A stretch of 32,952 bases of DNA from an uncultured Prevotella sp. (GTDB lineage Bacteria > Bacteroidota > Bacteroidia > Bacteroidales > Bacteroidaceae). Positions within the stretch are counted from its first letter, which is position 1; each line of letters begins with the position of its first letter. Location of the stretch: assembly GCA_905236815.1 (NCBI GenBank), contig CAJOPE010000118.1, forward strand, positions 1 through 32,952, in the 5' to 3' direction. The position numbers were made by a program, and so were the translations under genes. Of this stretch, positions 32,908 through 32,952 are shown piece by piece. Under the pieces are notes generated by a model. The model searched no databases. It saw only the letters and a list, made by a program, of their open reading frames with translations, and had not been told where the DNA came from.

Positions 32908-32952
32908 AAGGAGGCGGCTACCTACTCTCCCGCATTGCATTGCAGTACCATC
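32908..32952 (-). rRNA. rrf: 5S ribosomal RNA, 3' part (cut by window edge)
   Basis: Read on the minus strand, GATGGTACTGC followed by GCGGGAGAGTAGGTAGCCGCC and ending CTCC is the conserved 3' half of bacterial 5S rRNA. About 45 of roughly 110 bases are present; the rest and the 23S/16S genes should lie beyond the right edge. A terminator follows immediately. The exact 3' end is uncertain by a few bases. Confidence 0.95.

Overview
The window looks like chromosomal DNA of a Bacteroidota bacterium, most likely a Prevotella or Segatella relative. Three things support this. Promoters fit the Bacteroidota sigma pattern (about TTTG, a 18-20 base gap, then TAnnTTTG), seen upstream of the initiator tRNA and several genes. 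Start codons lack Shine-Dalgarno sequences. The gene content is also typical: a secreted DPP-IV peptidase, a large inositol-phosphate synthase, TamL/TamB, DUF2723 and DUF4827 proteins. Nearly everything is housekeeping or cell-envelope DNA; I see no insertion sequence, phage or CRISPR array.

Layout. (1) 61-3410, minus strand: two secreted proteins of unknown function, the first with a JAMM-like HxH...D signature, then a myo-inositol-1-phosphate synthase. (2) 3662-10937, plus strand, tightly packed: cysE, a THUMP/RlmL-like RNA methyltransferase with a basic disordered tail, dpp4, purD, a polytopic membrane protein and a small DedA/YqaA protein. (3) 11011-16345, plus strand, with its own promoter: a DUF2723 (TMEM260-like) membrane protein, a polysaccharide deacetylase, queG and a small lipoprotein. 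A perfect terminator-shaped hairpin lies inside the first codons of queG. (4) 16424-17677, minus strand: an AT-rich orphan gene with WG-like and BspA-like leucine-rich segments plus three membrane helices. Behind it is a 400-base gap holding four exact 23-bp tandem palindromic repeats. (5) 18102-22196, minus strand: a sugar nucleotidyltransferase, an NrnA-type DHH phosphoesterase, a DUF4827 lipoprotein and a GlmM-type mutase. (6) 22302-29341, minus strand: tamB then tamL, sharing an ATGA overlap. (7) 29454-31503, minus strand: tetR-fabG-rluA, with an inverted repeat on the tetR promoter. (8) 31713-31785, plus strand: initiator tRNA with promoter and terminator. (9) 32126-32566, minus strand: a small exported lytic transglycosylase. 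(10) 32871 to the window end, minus strand: the 3' end of a 5S rRNA and its terminator, so an rRNA operon continues past the right edge.

How the genes fit together: several groups serve the envelope (TamL/TamB, GlmM, sugar nucleotidyltransferase, DUF2723, deacetylase, lytic transglycosylase, inositol-phosphate synthase). Others serve translation (queG, RlmL-like, RluA, initiator tRNA, 5S) and basic metabolism (cysE, purD, fabG).

The least explained parts are the 23-bp palindrome array and its orphan neighbour gene, the hairpin buried in queG, the secreted JAMM-like protein, and the inverted repeats at the tetR, DUF4827 and transglycosylase promoters. None of this is proven to be a new system; all calls come from reading the sequence without database searches.
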